In this document: positions 1-5,828 of the stretch, in pieces
Layout of the letters: each line of letters begins with the position of its first letter
How positions within the stretch are numbered: position 1 is the first letter of the stretch
Source: Candidatus Woesearchaeota archaeon
GTDB lineage: Archaea > Nanobdellota > Nanobdellia > SCGC-AAA011-G17 > GW2011-AR20
Reading direction: 5' to 3'
Assembly (NCBI GenBank): GCA_018302725.1
Contig: JAGVZJ010000019.1
Coordinates: forward strand, 1-11,911
DNA: 11,911 bases
The notes under the pieces: model-generated
The model's input: only the letters and a program-made list of their open reading frames with translations
Database searches by the model: none
What the model was told of the DNA's origin: nothing
Made by a program: the position numbers and the translations under genes

Positions 1-721
1 GAGGTGATCCAACCGCAGGTTCCCCTACGGTTACCTTGTGACGACTTAACCCACCTTACTGAGATTAGGTTCGAGTTAGTTAAAGCTAAATCTCACCTAG
101 CCCCTGCTCGGTTGGTTTGACGGGCGGTGTGTGCAAGGCACAGGGACTTATTCACTGGACGTTATTGACGTCCAATTACTAGGAATTCCAGCGTCATGAG
201 AGCGAGTTACAGCCCTCAATCTGTACTAAGATAGGGTTTCGAGGATTGGCTTCTCCTTTCGGAGTTGCATCCCATTGTCCCTACCATTGTCGCGCGCGTG
301 TAGCCCAGAAGATTCGAGGCATACAGACCTATCGTTGCCTACACCTTCCTCCTCGTTTCCGAGGCAGTCTCAACATAGTGCCCAATCATCCAAGAGGACT
401 TGCTGGCAAATGTTGATATAGGTCTTGTTCGTTGCCTGACTTAACAGGACACCTTACGGCACGAACTGACGACGGCCATGCACCATCTCTCGGCTCGTTA
501 GGTAAGACCTTCAATCTGACCTTCATCCTGCCGTCGCTTCTGGTAAGATTTCAGGGGTAGAATCCGATTGAACCGCACGCTCCACTCCTTGTAGTGCGCC
601 CCCGCCAATTCCTTTAAGTTTCAATCTTGCGACCGTACTTCCCAGGTGGTGAGCTTAATGCCTTCGCTTCGGCACTGCACATTCCGGAGAATATGCAACA
701 CATAGCTCACAGCGTTTACTG

Positions 722-743
722 CTAGGGCTACTCTAGGGCTACT
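722..743 (-). repeat. 11-bp tandem duplication in 16S helix 24 region
   Basis: CTAGGGCTACT occurs twice back to back (722-732 and 733-743). In rRNA sense this is AGTAGCCCTAG twice, directly after ATTAGATACCCC. Archaeal 16S normally has one such unit between the 790 loop and the GTAAACG block. The 3' strand of helix 24 (CCUAGC, pairing with GCUAGG near 767-773) is supplied by the copy at 722-732, so the extra 11 nt would sit as an insertion on the 3' side of the 790 loop. Confidence 0.9.
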
Positions 744-1435
744 GGGGTATCTAATCCCGATCGTTCTCCTAGCCTTCATCCCTCACTGTCAGACCCGTTC
801 TGGATAGATGCCTTCGCCATAGGTAGTCCTCCTAGGATTAACACATTTTACCGCTCCCCCAGGAATACTTCTATCCCCTCCCGGTCTCAAGTCTAGCAGT
901 ATTTCCTGCACGTTGTTAGGTTAAGCCTAACAATTTCACAGAAAACTAACTAAACCAGCTACGGATGCTTTAGACCCAATAATAATGATTGCCACTTGTG
1001 GCGCCGGGATTACCGCGGCTGCTGGCACCGGTCTTACCCACCACTTATTCGCCAAGTTGTTTTCGCTTAGCAAAAGCCTTACCGTGTGGTAAAGCACTTG
1101 GAATCCCCTTATCACACTTTCGTGCATTGTAAAGGTCCCGTGGCTGCTGCGTCCCTTAGGACTAGGGCCAGTATCTCAGTGCCCTTCTCGGGGTTAGGAC
1201 TTTCATCCCCCCTACTGATCAAAGGTTTGGTGAGCCGTTACCTCACCAACAGCCTAATCAGCCGCCGACTCATCTTTAGGTGCCGAAGCTTTGAAGGAAA
1301 ACACATTCCAGTAGAAATCCTCTATCAGGTTTTAGCGTCAGTTTCCCGACGTTATCCCTGGCCTAAAGGCAGATTGTCGACGTGTTACTGAGCCTTTCGC
1401 CGGTGTTCCGAAGAACCCCTAACTTGCATGCCTAA

Positions 1436-1503
1436 GTCGAATTCCAATAGCAGCAATCTCCCGCAGGATGTCGAATTCCAATAGCAGCAATCTCCCGCAG
1501 GAT
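1436..1503 (-). repeat. 34-bp tandem duplication at 16S 5' end
   Basis: Two perfect 34-bp copies, 1436-1469 and 1470-1503. Each unit starts GTCGAATTCC and ends CCGCAGGAT on the plus strand. In rRNA sense it covers the end of helix 1 through the start of helix 3. A normal archaeal 16S has one copy. Either copy offers GCGGG to pair with the 5' CCCG of helix 1. Confidence 0.95.
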
Positions 1504-1535
1504 CAACGGGAATTAATTTGTCGCAACACAATTAG

Positions 1536-1612
1536 GAATTAACAGTGGTCTATTCTCATACATCATACTTAATAAGTTGTATTAAGCATTCATTAAGAAA
1601 TGAGGTTAATTC
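1536..1612 (-). other. Nested inverted repeats in the 16S leader (probable folded pre-rRNA leader)
   Basis: Between the rRNA promoter and the 16S 5' end there are three nested complementary pairs: GAATTAAC (1536-1543) with GTTAATTC (1605-1612), CTCAT (1555-1559) with ATGAG (1600-1604), and a 7-bp apical hairpin CTTAATA (1568-1574) / TATTAAG (1580-1586) with a 5-nt loop. The leader RNA can therefore fold into one long stem-loop just before the 16S. It may guide processing or rRNA folding; the usual 16S-flanking processing stem cannot be tested because the 3' flank lies outside the window. Confidence 0.5.
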
Positions 1613-1643
1613 ATTCCCTCGGTGATATGAAATGTGCAAGAAG

Positions 1644-1655
1644 CTTATATATAAA
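1644..1655 (-). promoter_or_regulatory. rRNA promoter TATA box
   Basis: Read on the minus strand, TTTATATATAAG is a near-ideal archaeal box A preceded by an A-rich BRE-like stretch. Counting about 26 nt downstream puts the start near 1624, giving a leader of about 110 nt before the 16S. It is the strongest TATA match in the window, as expected for an rRNA operon. Confidence 0.75.
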
Positions 1656-1678
1656 TGTTTTGTATTGAAATTTTATTT

Positions 1679-2251
1679 TTAACAATCTAAGTTTCTGACA
1701 TGGCCATAGAATCTTTCCCAACTATTTACACCTATAATATCTCCTGGAACTTCAATATAAGGATATCTTGTAAGCAAAAATCTGTGAGGAACAGTGACTA
1801 GATCTGCTAATTCAGCTGGGTCATTGTCTAAGAAAACATCTAAACTTAATCTTTCGCAGGTCTCTCTTTTATCCTCTCTTAATCTATGTTTTGACTCATA
1901 GAAAGGAATGGAGAGTCTTTTTTGAGCCAACCAAAACATTGCTAACTCTGCTGCATGACCATATCTTTTTGATACAATTGAAACTTGATGACCATCTCTA
2001 CGGAGTGCTGCTAACCCTTCAATAGAATTAAGAACAGGACTTAGATTTTCAACACCATCAACCTGACTGTGGTAGAGAAGTCTCTTCATTACTGAGTATT
2101 GTTGATCTGTGATAATTCTTCCACCCACTAAAACTTTTCTAGTAAGCTCTCCTTCAGGAACACTTCTTACTTTAAAACATGAAATAAGAATATCTCTCAT
2201 TGCTTTATTTTGATCAGCAATTACATCACCAAAATCTATTCCAATTTTCAT
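1679..2251 (-). CDS. HAD-superfamily hydrolase-like protein (5'-nucleotidase/phosphatase type)
   Basis: A 190-residue cytosolic protein with the HAD fold signature in order: a hydrophobic strand ending in motif I (IDFGDVIAD, Asp6), motif II (VSIVSKR, Ser94), a probable motif III lysine (Lys128 in REDKRE) and motif IV (DVFLDNDPAE, Asp138, Asp142, Asp144). HAD phosphatases normally read DxD in motif I; here the second acid is Gly8 (D-F-G-D), so phosphatase activity may be altered, or Asp9 may substitute. It most resembles the small 5'-nucleotidase-type HADs of archaea, but the substrate cannot be told. The start at 2251 fits a TATA box 25 nt upstream (leaderless). It follows eL41 on the same strand and is the last gene before the rRNA promoter. 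The fold call is fairly sure, the function is not. Confidence 0.75.
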   Translation of the reverse strand: MKIGIDFGDVIADQNKAMRDILISCFKVRSVPEGELTRKVLVGGRIITDQQYSVMKRLLYHSQVDGVENLSPVLNSIEGLAALRRDGHQVSIVSKRYGHAAELAMFWLAQKRLSIPFYESKHRLREDKRETCERLSLDVFLDNDPAELADLVTVPHRFLLTRYPYIEVPGDIIGVNSWERFYGHVRNLDC

Positions 2252-2271
2252 AATATGAAAACCGTAGAAAA

Positions 2272-2279
2272 ATATTAAA
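2272..2279 (-). promoter_or_regulatory. TATA box for the HAD-like gene
   Basis: TTTAATAT on the minus strand, centred about 25 nt before the ATG at 2251, so the mRNA would be leaderless. It lies just past the stop codon of eL41. Confidence 0.5.
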
Positions 2280-2281
2280 GC

Positions 2282-2383
2282 TTATTTGATTCTTCTTTTC
2301 TTCTTTTCTTTTCTCATTTTTTTACGCTGCCACTTCCAACGCATTTGACCTTTTTTCTTCCAACGTCTAGAACTTCTTTTCAT
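2282..2383 (-). CDS. rpl41e: Large ribosomal subunit protein eL41
   Basis: A 33-codon reading frame of extremely basic composition: about two thirds Lys or Arg, with three Trp. From Met14 onward it matches the layout of eukaryotic/archaeal L41e, an arginine/lysine helix of about 25 residues beginning M-R-x-K-W and including the run KKMRKEKKKRR. eL41 is the smallest ribosomal protein and in eukaryotic ribosomes sits at the subunit interface. The first ATG (2383) is 2 nt after the stop of the coiled-coil gene, so coupled translation is likely. Met14 (2344) is the alternative start and would give 20 residues; neither has a strong ribosome binding site. Genes this small are commonly missed by gene finders. 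Identity rests on composition, Trp placement and length. Confidence 0.72.
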   Translation of the reverse strand: MKRSSRRWKKKGQMRWKWQRKKMRKEKKKRRIK

Positions 2384-2385
2384 CT

Positions 2386-2730
2386 TTAGTAATACTCATC
2401 CGCTAATGCATTAACTTCTTGTAAGTCTTCTTCCATTTCATTACTCTCTTTGGAGATAGGTACTTTTTCAGGGGAAATTACTTGTTCCCTATTCTCATCT
2501 TTCTTTTTTGCTTCTTTTTTTTCTGTAGAATTAATTTTTAAACTAGGTCCATCCTCAGGAGATACGACTTCTGTTAATTGTATTTTTAACTGCTCCAATT
2601 TATTTTTTAAATCCTGAATCTCTGATGTGCCATTAGCACTATTTTTTACTTCATTTATCTCTTTTCTTAGCAGTTCAAAGTCCTCTCTTACTTTTGAAAA
2701 TGCCTGTTTTATTGCATATTCATCTACCAT
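2386..2730 (-). CDS. Coiled-coil protein of unknown function
   Basis: A 114-residue, highly charged soluble protein. Residues about 8-55 form a predicted coiled coil (heptad-like FSKVREDFELLRKEINEV, then IQDLKNKLEQLKIQL), followed by a low-complexity Lys/Glu/Ser linker and an acidic tail ending DEYY. No signal peptide, membrane segment or catalytic motif was seen. The start at 2730 lies 28 nt from a TATA box (leaderless). It is the first gene of a probable unit with eL41, whose ATG follows its stop after 2 nt. From memory, short coiled-coil proteins starting VDEYAIK-like recur in DPANN genomes; that is not checked. Function unknown. Confidence 0.8.
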   Translation of the reverse strand: MVDEYAIKQAFSKVREDFELLRKEINEVKNSANGTSEIQDLKNKLEQLKIQLTEVVSPEDGPSLKINSTEKKEAKKKDENREQVISPEKVPISKESNEMEEDLQEVNALADEYY

Positions 2731-2753
2731 TTTATAAAAATTGAAGTTAGGGT

Positions 2754-2762
2754 GTTTAAATA
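2754..2762 (-). promoter_or_regulatory. TATA box for the coiled-coil/eL41 unit
   Basis: TATTTAAAC on the minus strand, centred about 28 nt upstream of the ATG at 2730; the mRNA is predicted to be leaderless or nearly so. Confidence 0.6.
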
Positions 2763-2802
2763 CCTTTCTTTTCTGAAACTGTACTTTTCTGTTATAATGA
2801 TT

Positions 2803-2877
2803 TGCCCCGTGCGAGATTCGAACTCGCGTCTCGGCCTTGAAAGGGCCGAATCCTTGACCGGGCTAGACTAACGGGGC
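2803..2877 (-). tRNA. tRNA-Glu (UUC)
   Basis: A 75-nt cloverleaf without introns: acceptor GCCCCGU/ACGGGGC with discriminator A, D arm, anticodon arm CGGCC-CUUUCAA-GGCCG (anticodon UUC, reading GAA/GAG) and T arm GCGAG-UUCGAAU-CUCGC. CCA is not encoded. Its 5' end is 3 nt from the 3' end of the tRNA-Ile upstream, so both are likely cut from one transcript. Confidence 0.96.
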
Positions 2878-2916
2878 GTATGGGCCCGAGGAGATTTGAA
2901 CTCCCGACCTCTGGCT

Positions 2917-2959
2917 GGCTTAGCACTTCACTGCTTATTTGTTGTTACAGTGAAGTTCT
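2917..2959 (-). other. tRNA-Ile intron 2 (43 nt, canonical position 37/38)
   Basis: 4-bp helix C32-U33-U34-A35 with UAAG near the intron 3' end; 3-nt bulges UA^A and CC^A; inner helix with one G-C pair, an A-G mismatch, then a perfect 9-bp stem ACUUCACUG/CAGUGAAGU; outer helix is the mature anticodon stem. Cleavage joins A37 to A38. Confidence 0.88.
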
Positions 2960-2967
2960 TATAAGAC

Positions 2968-2984
2968 TTGCGCAGTTTTTACTA
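2968..2984 (-). other. tRNA-Ile intron 1 (17 nt, position 29/30)
   Basis: The bulge-helix-bulge can be drawn exactly: 4-bp helix GCGC (tRNA nt 24-27) with GCGC in the intron; 3-nt bulge UG^U on the 5' side and AA^G on the 3' side, each cut after the second nt; inner stem AGU/ACU with an AAAA loop; outer stem A21-G22-A23 with U31-C32-U33. The cut rejoins G29 to G30 and completes the anticodon stem. Confidence 0.8.
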
Positions 2985-3042
2985 CAGCGCTCTAACCAGA
3001 CTGAGCTACGGGCCCATCTTTTAAATATTCTGATTTTAACTG

Positions 3043-3050
3043 TATTTAAA
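3043..3050 (-). promoter_or_regulatory. Promoter TATA box of the tRNA-Ile/tRNA-Glu pair
   Basis: TTTAAATA on the minus strand, centred about 31 nt from the first tRNA base, placing transcription start about 5 nt before tRNA-Ile. Confidence 0.55.
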
Positions 3051-3073
3051 ATGTTTTTTATTTTCGGTAGATA

Positions 3074-3081
3074 TTTATATC
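3074..3081 (+). promoter_or_regulatory. TATA box for the YbjQ-like/GTPase unit
   Basis: TTTATATC centred about 26 nt before the ATG at 3103, predicting a leaderless first gene. It is divergent from the tRNA promoter, with about 25 bp between the two boxes. Confidence 0.65.
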
Positions 3082-3102
3082 ACCCTTTGTTTAGACAGTT
3101 GT

Positions 3103-3285
3103 ATGATAATTACTACAACTGAAACTATTCCTAACAAGAAGATAAAAGAGCTATTGGGGGTTGTGAAGGGCAATACTATAAGAGCGAGACATATAGGCAG
3201 TGATATATTAGTTGGTTTAAGGCAAATAGTTGGTGGAAAGATAATAAAGAAAGGTATGTACAAAGAAATTTTCTTTATAGTGTAG
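3103..3285 (+). CDS. Short YbjQ/DUF74-like protein, C-terminally truncated
   Basis: Sixty residues. The N-terminal 45 match the YbjQ (UPF0145, formerly DUF74) pattern: MIITTTETIPNKKI, then LGVVKGNTIRARHIGSDILVGLRQIVGG. Family members are usually about 100-110 residues and continue after IVGG with two helices and strands; here 15 unrelated residues follow and the frame stops at 3285. No continuation exists in another frame, because the next gene's ribosome binding site starts at once. So this is either a natural short form or a remnant after a deletion. The family forms pentameric beta-rich rings of unclear role. The gene is first in a unit with the GTPase and is preceded by a TATA box at leaderless distance. 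Confidence 0.65.
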   Translation: MIITTTETIPNKKIKELLGVVKGNTIRARHIGSDILVGLRQIVGGKIIKKGMYKEIFFIV

Positions 3286-3289
3286 GAGG
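3284..3289 (+). promoter_or_regulatory. Shine-Dalgarno of the GTPase gene
   Basis: AGGAGG, 6 nt before the ATG at 3296 and overlapping the stop codon of the YbjQ-like gene. It fixes the start at 3296 rather than a later one, and matches the 16S 3' end in this window. Confidence 0.85.
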
Positions 3290-3295
3290 GAGACG

Positions 3296-4469
3296 ATGTT
3301 AATCGGTTTAGTTCGGTGCGCCCAATAAAGGCAAGAGCACTTTCTTTAAAGCTGCTACTCTGGCAGAGGTTGAGATAGGAGATAGACCCTTTGTTACAAT
3401 CAAGCCAAACCATGGTACTGGGTTTGTGAAGGATGAATGTGTTGATAAGGAATTTAATGTCCAATGCAACCCAAGAACTGGATTTTGTATTAATCATTTT
3501 AGATTTGTTCCTATAGACCTCATAGATGTTGCAGGATTGGTTCCTGGAGCACATGAGGGGAAAGGGATGGGGAACCAATTTTTAGATGATTTAAATGAAG
3601 CAGATGCTTTAGTGCAGATTATTGATATCTCCGGGAGAACTGACGCAGAGGGAAATAGTGTTGGAAGTTATGACCCTGAAGAAGATATTAAATTTTTACA
3701 GAATGAACTGGACCAGTGGTATTTAAGAATTATAAAAAAAGGGTGGGATAAGTTTTCTAGGGCAGTTAATCAGGAGCATTTAGATGTAAAAAAAGCTATT
3801 GCTAAACAATTATCCGGATTAAGAGTAACAGAGGAGATGGCCGTTGAGGCTATTGATTTATTAGGGCTAAGTAAAAACCCAACTCAATGGAGTAAAGAGA
3901 ACCTATTAAGTTTAGCTTCTGAATTAAGGAAGAGAAGCAAACCTATGATAATTGCAGCAAATAAAATTGATGTAAAGGAGTCTAAAAATAATTTTGAAAG
4001 ATTAAAGAACAAATATAACATCCTTCCTTGCAGCGCTGAAGTTGAGCTTGCTTTAAGAGAAGCAACCAAGTCTAAAATAATAGATTATGTTCCTGGTGAA
4101 AGTGAATTTAAAATTGTGAAGGAAGTGGATGAAGGAAAGAAAAAGGGTTTAATGTTTATGAAGAATTTTTTGAAAGAGTTTAAAACTACGGGAGTACAGG
4201 CAATTTTGAATGAAGTGGTTTTTAATTTGTTGGGTTATATTTCAATTTATCCTGGTGGTGTAAACAAACTTGAAGATAAGGATGGAAATGTATTGCCTGA
4301 TTGTTTCTTAATGAGAGAAGGAAGCACGGCTTTAGATTTTGCTTATAGGTTACATACAGATTTTGGCAAGAATTTTATAAGGGCAATAGATGTAAGAACG
4401 AAGAGAACTGTTGGAAAAGAGCATGAATTAAAGCATAATGATGTTGTCGAAATTGTTGCCAGGGTTTAA
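3296..4469 (+). CDS. YchF/Obg-type GTPase with TGS domain, disrupted by a 1-bp insertion
   Basis: A P-loop GTPase of the archaeal Obg/YchF type (similar in plan to Pyrococcus PH0525, about 397 residues), probably ribosome-associated. Reading without the extra C at 3314 gives 390 residues: G1 GAPNKGKST (7-15), switch I Thr34, G3 DVAG (77-80), G4 NKID (222-225), G5 SAE (246-248) and a C-terminal TGS domain (about 318-390). As written, ATG 3296 runs only 10 codons (MLIGLVRCAQ, stop). The downstream frame has a stop at 3309-3311 and no start before GTG 3426, which lacks the P-loop. The rest of the gene is intact and well conserved, so the lesion is recent or a sequencing error. The stop overlaps that of the convergent VIT gene by 4 nt. 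Confidence 0.88.
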
Positions 4470-5314
4470 ACTTCAATTCCAAAAGTAGTTCTCATTATAT
4501 ATGCGATTATAAAGGTTATTAGTGCAACAGTCAGTGAAATTAAAGACATCTCAAAAAATCTTTTTTTGAATTTTAAGTTCTTTGCAGTAGATATATAGAA
4601 AGTGTAAGCTGCGATTATGAAGATTGCTATTATTAACGTGGAGGTTAAAGCAAGGTAAACATTATGGATGAGAGTGTAAGGCAAGATAAGGAGAAGCACT
4701 GTTACCGCATAGGTTATCCCGGTATAGAGTGCAGATTTAGTTGGATTTTTTTCTTTGCTCTCCTCTTCCTTTGAGGAAAGGTAACCTGAAGCAGCCATAG
4801 ACAGTGAGGCAGCAATTCCTATTATGAATCCGGTGATGGCAATTATCCTCCCATTTTGTAGAGCGAAAGTTAATCCTGCCAAAGCTCCTGTTAACTCCAC
4901 TAACGCGTCATTTAGCCCTAAAACTATTGAGCTAGCATATTCTACTTTTTCTTCTTTTATCAGGTTTAATAATTCTTTTTCATGCCTTTGCTCATCTTTA
5001 ATAAATTGGGCAATTCTAAACTCTTTTCTTAGACCCTTATATTTTTTTATAGCTATATCCTCCCCTATTTCCATAAACTTTAATGTAAAAGACAGTCCTA
5101 GAACTGTAGCTAAGAAAAGATACCACATTACCCTAAAACAACTTGGAGCTATTTCTTTTTTTGTTATTTTTTTCCAGAAGTTATAATGTTTTAGCTCATC
5201 TCTTGCGATTCTTCTTAATAATTTTTTGTTCCTAGAATCCTTTTCTTTTTTGCTGAGATTAAGATAAATTCTGTGCTCTGTTATCTCATTTCTCTGCACG
5301 TTTAATATGTCCAT
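4466..5314 (-). CDS. Ferritin-like domain fused to VIT1/CCC1-family metal transporter
   Basis: A 282-residue membrane protein. The N-terminal 120 residues are a ferritin-like four-helix domain with metal ligands in order: Glu10/Glu13 (EITEH), Glu40-x-x-His43 (DELKH), Glu82/Glu85 and Glu108-x-x-His111 (DEQRH). Residues about 125-282 form the VIT1/CCC1 membrane domain, with GLNDALVELTGALAGL, then AASLSMAASGYLSSKEEE and three further hydrophobic helices. Relatives (MbfA and related erythrin-VIT proteins) move Fe2+ or Mn2+ out of the cytosol or into a compartment, the ferritin part binding the metal. Export of excess iron or manganese is a reasonable inference. It is a single gene with its own TATA box 26 nt upstream (leaderless), convergent with the GTPase. 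Confidence 0.87.
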   Translation of the reverse strand: MDILNVQRNEITEHRIYLNLSKKEKDSRNKKLLRRIARDELKHYNFWKKITKKEIAPSCFRVMWYLFLATVLGLSFTLKFMEIGEDIAIKKYKGLRKEFRIAQFIKDEQRHEKELLNLIKEEKVEYASSIVLGLNDALVELTGALAGLTFALQNGRIIAITGFIIGIAASLSMAASGYLSSKEEESKEKNPTKSALYTGITYAVTVLLLILPYTLIHNVYLALTSTLIIAIFIIAAYTFYISTAKNLKFKKRFFEMSLISLTVALITFIIAYIMRTTFGIEV

Positions 5315-5335
5315 TTAAGAAAATAATGTTGATTA

Positions 5336-5344
5336 CTATAAATA
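5336..5344 (-). promoter_or_regulatory. TATA box for the ferritin-like/VIT gene
   Basis: TATTTATAG on the minus strand, centred 26 nt from the ATG at 5314; leaderless mRNA predicted. No inverted repeat typical of a metal-repressor operator is obvious beside it. Confidence 0.65.
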
Positions 5345-5358
5345 GGTTTTTATTAATT

Positions 5359-5826
5359 TTATAGAAATGATTTTTTGTTTTTGTTGATACAATAAACTGT
5401 CAAGATAAAGACTAAAACAAGCACCCCAAATCCTAATTTGGATGCAGTTTGAAGGTACATAAGTGTTGAAACAAAGGTTGTTATGGCTGCGCCAAGAAAT
5501 ACCCCTAGGTTGATAGAGTTGTCCAGTTTTAAAAGGCTGATTATGCCTAAAGAGACTAGAGCTATTAAAACAATGAATAAGTATTTGTTTGCATTGTATG
5601 CATTTTTCTCAGTTTCAAACTGTATCCGTTTTTGCTCCTGTTCTTCTATACACTTTTGGTCAATTTGCCTATCCTCCCTTGGTGTAACTGAAAGAGCGCA
5701 TTCTTTATACTGGTAGTAACTGTTTGGTCCAGTGTATTTTGGAAAGAATACATTTGCTCCCATGAAAACTAATGGAATGTAAATTAATAGAACAATGCCC
5801 ACATAGATATATTTTGAATTTTTCAT
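5359..5826 (-). CDS. Four-helix membrane protein of unknown function
   Basis: A 155-residue protein with predicted membrane helices at about 7-27, 81-100, 105-125 and 131-147. The 53-residue loop after the first helix is polar and carries Cys43 and Cys59, which could form a disulfide if the loop lies outside the cell, followed by a charged helix (EEQEQKRIQFETEK). The tail is basic (INKNKKS). No known motif was recognised. The start at 5826 is 2 nt after the stop of the MFS gene, so the two are almost surely co-transcribed and translationally coupled; no ribosome binding site is visible. It might be a partner of the transporter, which is only inference from position. Confidence 0.8.
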   Translation of the reverse strand: MKNSKYIYVGIVLLIYIPLVFMGANVFFPKYTGPNSYYQYKECALSVTPREDRQIDQKCIEEQEQKRIQFETEKNAYNANKYLFIVLIALVSLGIISLLKLDNSINLGVFLGAAITTFVSTLMYLQTASKLGFGVLVLVFILTVYCINKNKKSFL

Positions 5827-5828
5827 GT

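Larger units (their letters stand above)
1..1513 (-). rRNA. rrs: 16S ribosomal RNA, nearly complete, with two internal tandem duplications
   Basis: Small-subunit rRNA, read right to left. Landmarks seen: the 3' end GGATCACCTC (anti-Shine-Dalgarno, complement of 1-10; the last one or two bases lie outside the window), the decoding-region block complementary to 121-136, the 915-region block at 606-623, the 790-loop ATTAGATACCCC (complement of 744-755), the 530-loop GTGCCAGCAGCCGCGGTAA (complement of about 1010-1028) and the archaeal 5' end ATTCCCGTTGATCCTGCGGG near 1513. The 790-loop and 530-loop variants are archaeal. Total length is about 1513 nt, against roughly 1470-1480 expected; the excess is a 34-bp and an 11-bp direct duplication, listed separately. 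No intron was seen. 23S is not in the window. The gene is certain; whether it gives a functional rRNA is open. Confidence 0.97.
2881..3015 (-). tRNA. tRNA-Ile (UAU) with two introns
   Basis: A 135-nt precursor giving a 75-nt tRNA once 17-nt and 43-nt introns are removed. Mature arms: acceptor GGGCCCG/CGGGCCC with A73, D stem GCUC/GAGC with GG in the loop, anticodon arm CUGGU-CUUAUAA-GCCAG (anticodon UAU at plus-strand 2961-2963), variable loop AGGUC, T arm GGGAG-UUCAAAU-CUCCU. The body (GGGCCCGUAGCUCAG..., A73) matches archaeal tRNA-Ile. UAU would read AUA directly. Most archaea instead read AUA with a CAU tRNA carrying agmatidine; UAU is known in only a few lineages. Both introns fit a bulge-helix-bulge. 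AUA codons are frequent in the neighbouring genes. Alternative splice registers give no U33 or break the anticodon stem. Confidence 0.9.

Noticed and set aside
722..743. The 16S insertions as archaeal rRNA introns
   Set aside because: They are exact tandem copies of rRNA sequence, too short, and show no bulge-helix-bulge.
936..1391. Open frames at 936-1127 (minus) and 1086-1391 (plus)
   Set aside because: They lie entirely inside the conserved 16S gene and resemble no protein; chance frames.
2881..3015. Other anticodons for the interrupted tRNA (for example GCU, GUA or AGC by other splice choices)
   Set aside because: They leave no U33, break the anticodon stem with GCCAG, or demand a type II variable arm; only UAU satisfies both BHB motifs and a 75-nt cloverleaf.
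2880..3122. 80-codon plus-strand frame
   Set aside because: It runs antisense through the tRNA-Ile gene and its introns; no promoter or ribosome binding site.
3075..3578. 167-codon minus-strand frame
   Set aside because: Antisense to the YbjQ-like and GTPase genes, which have clear family motifs on the plus strand.
4824..5186. 120-codon plus-strand frame
   Set aside because: Shadow of the ferritin-like/VIT gene.
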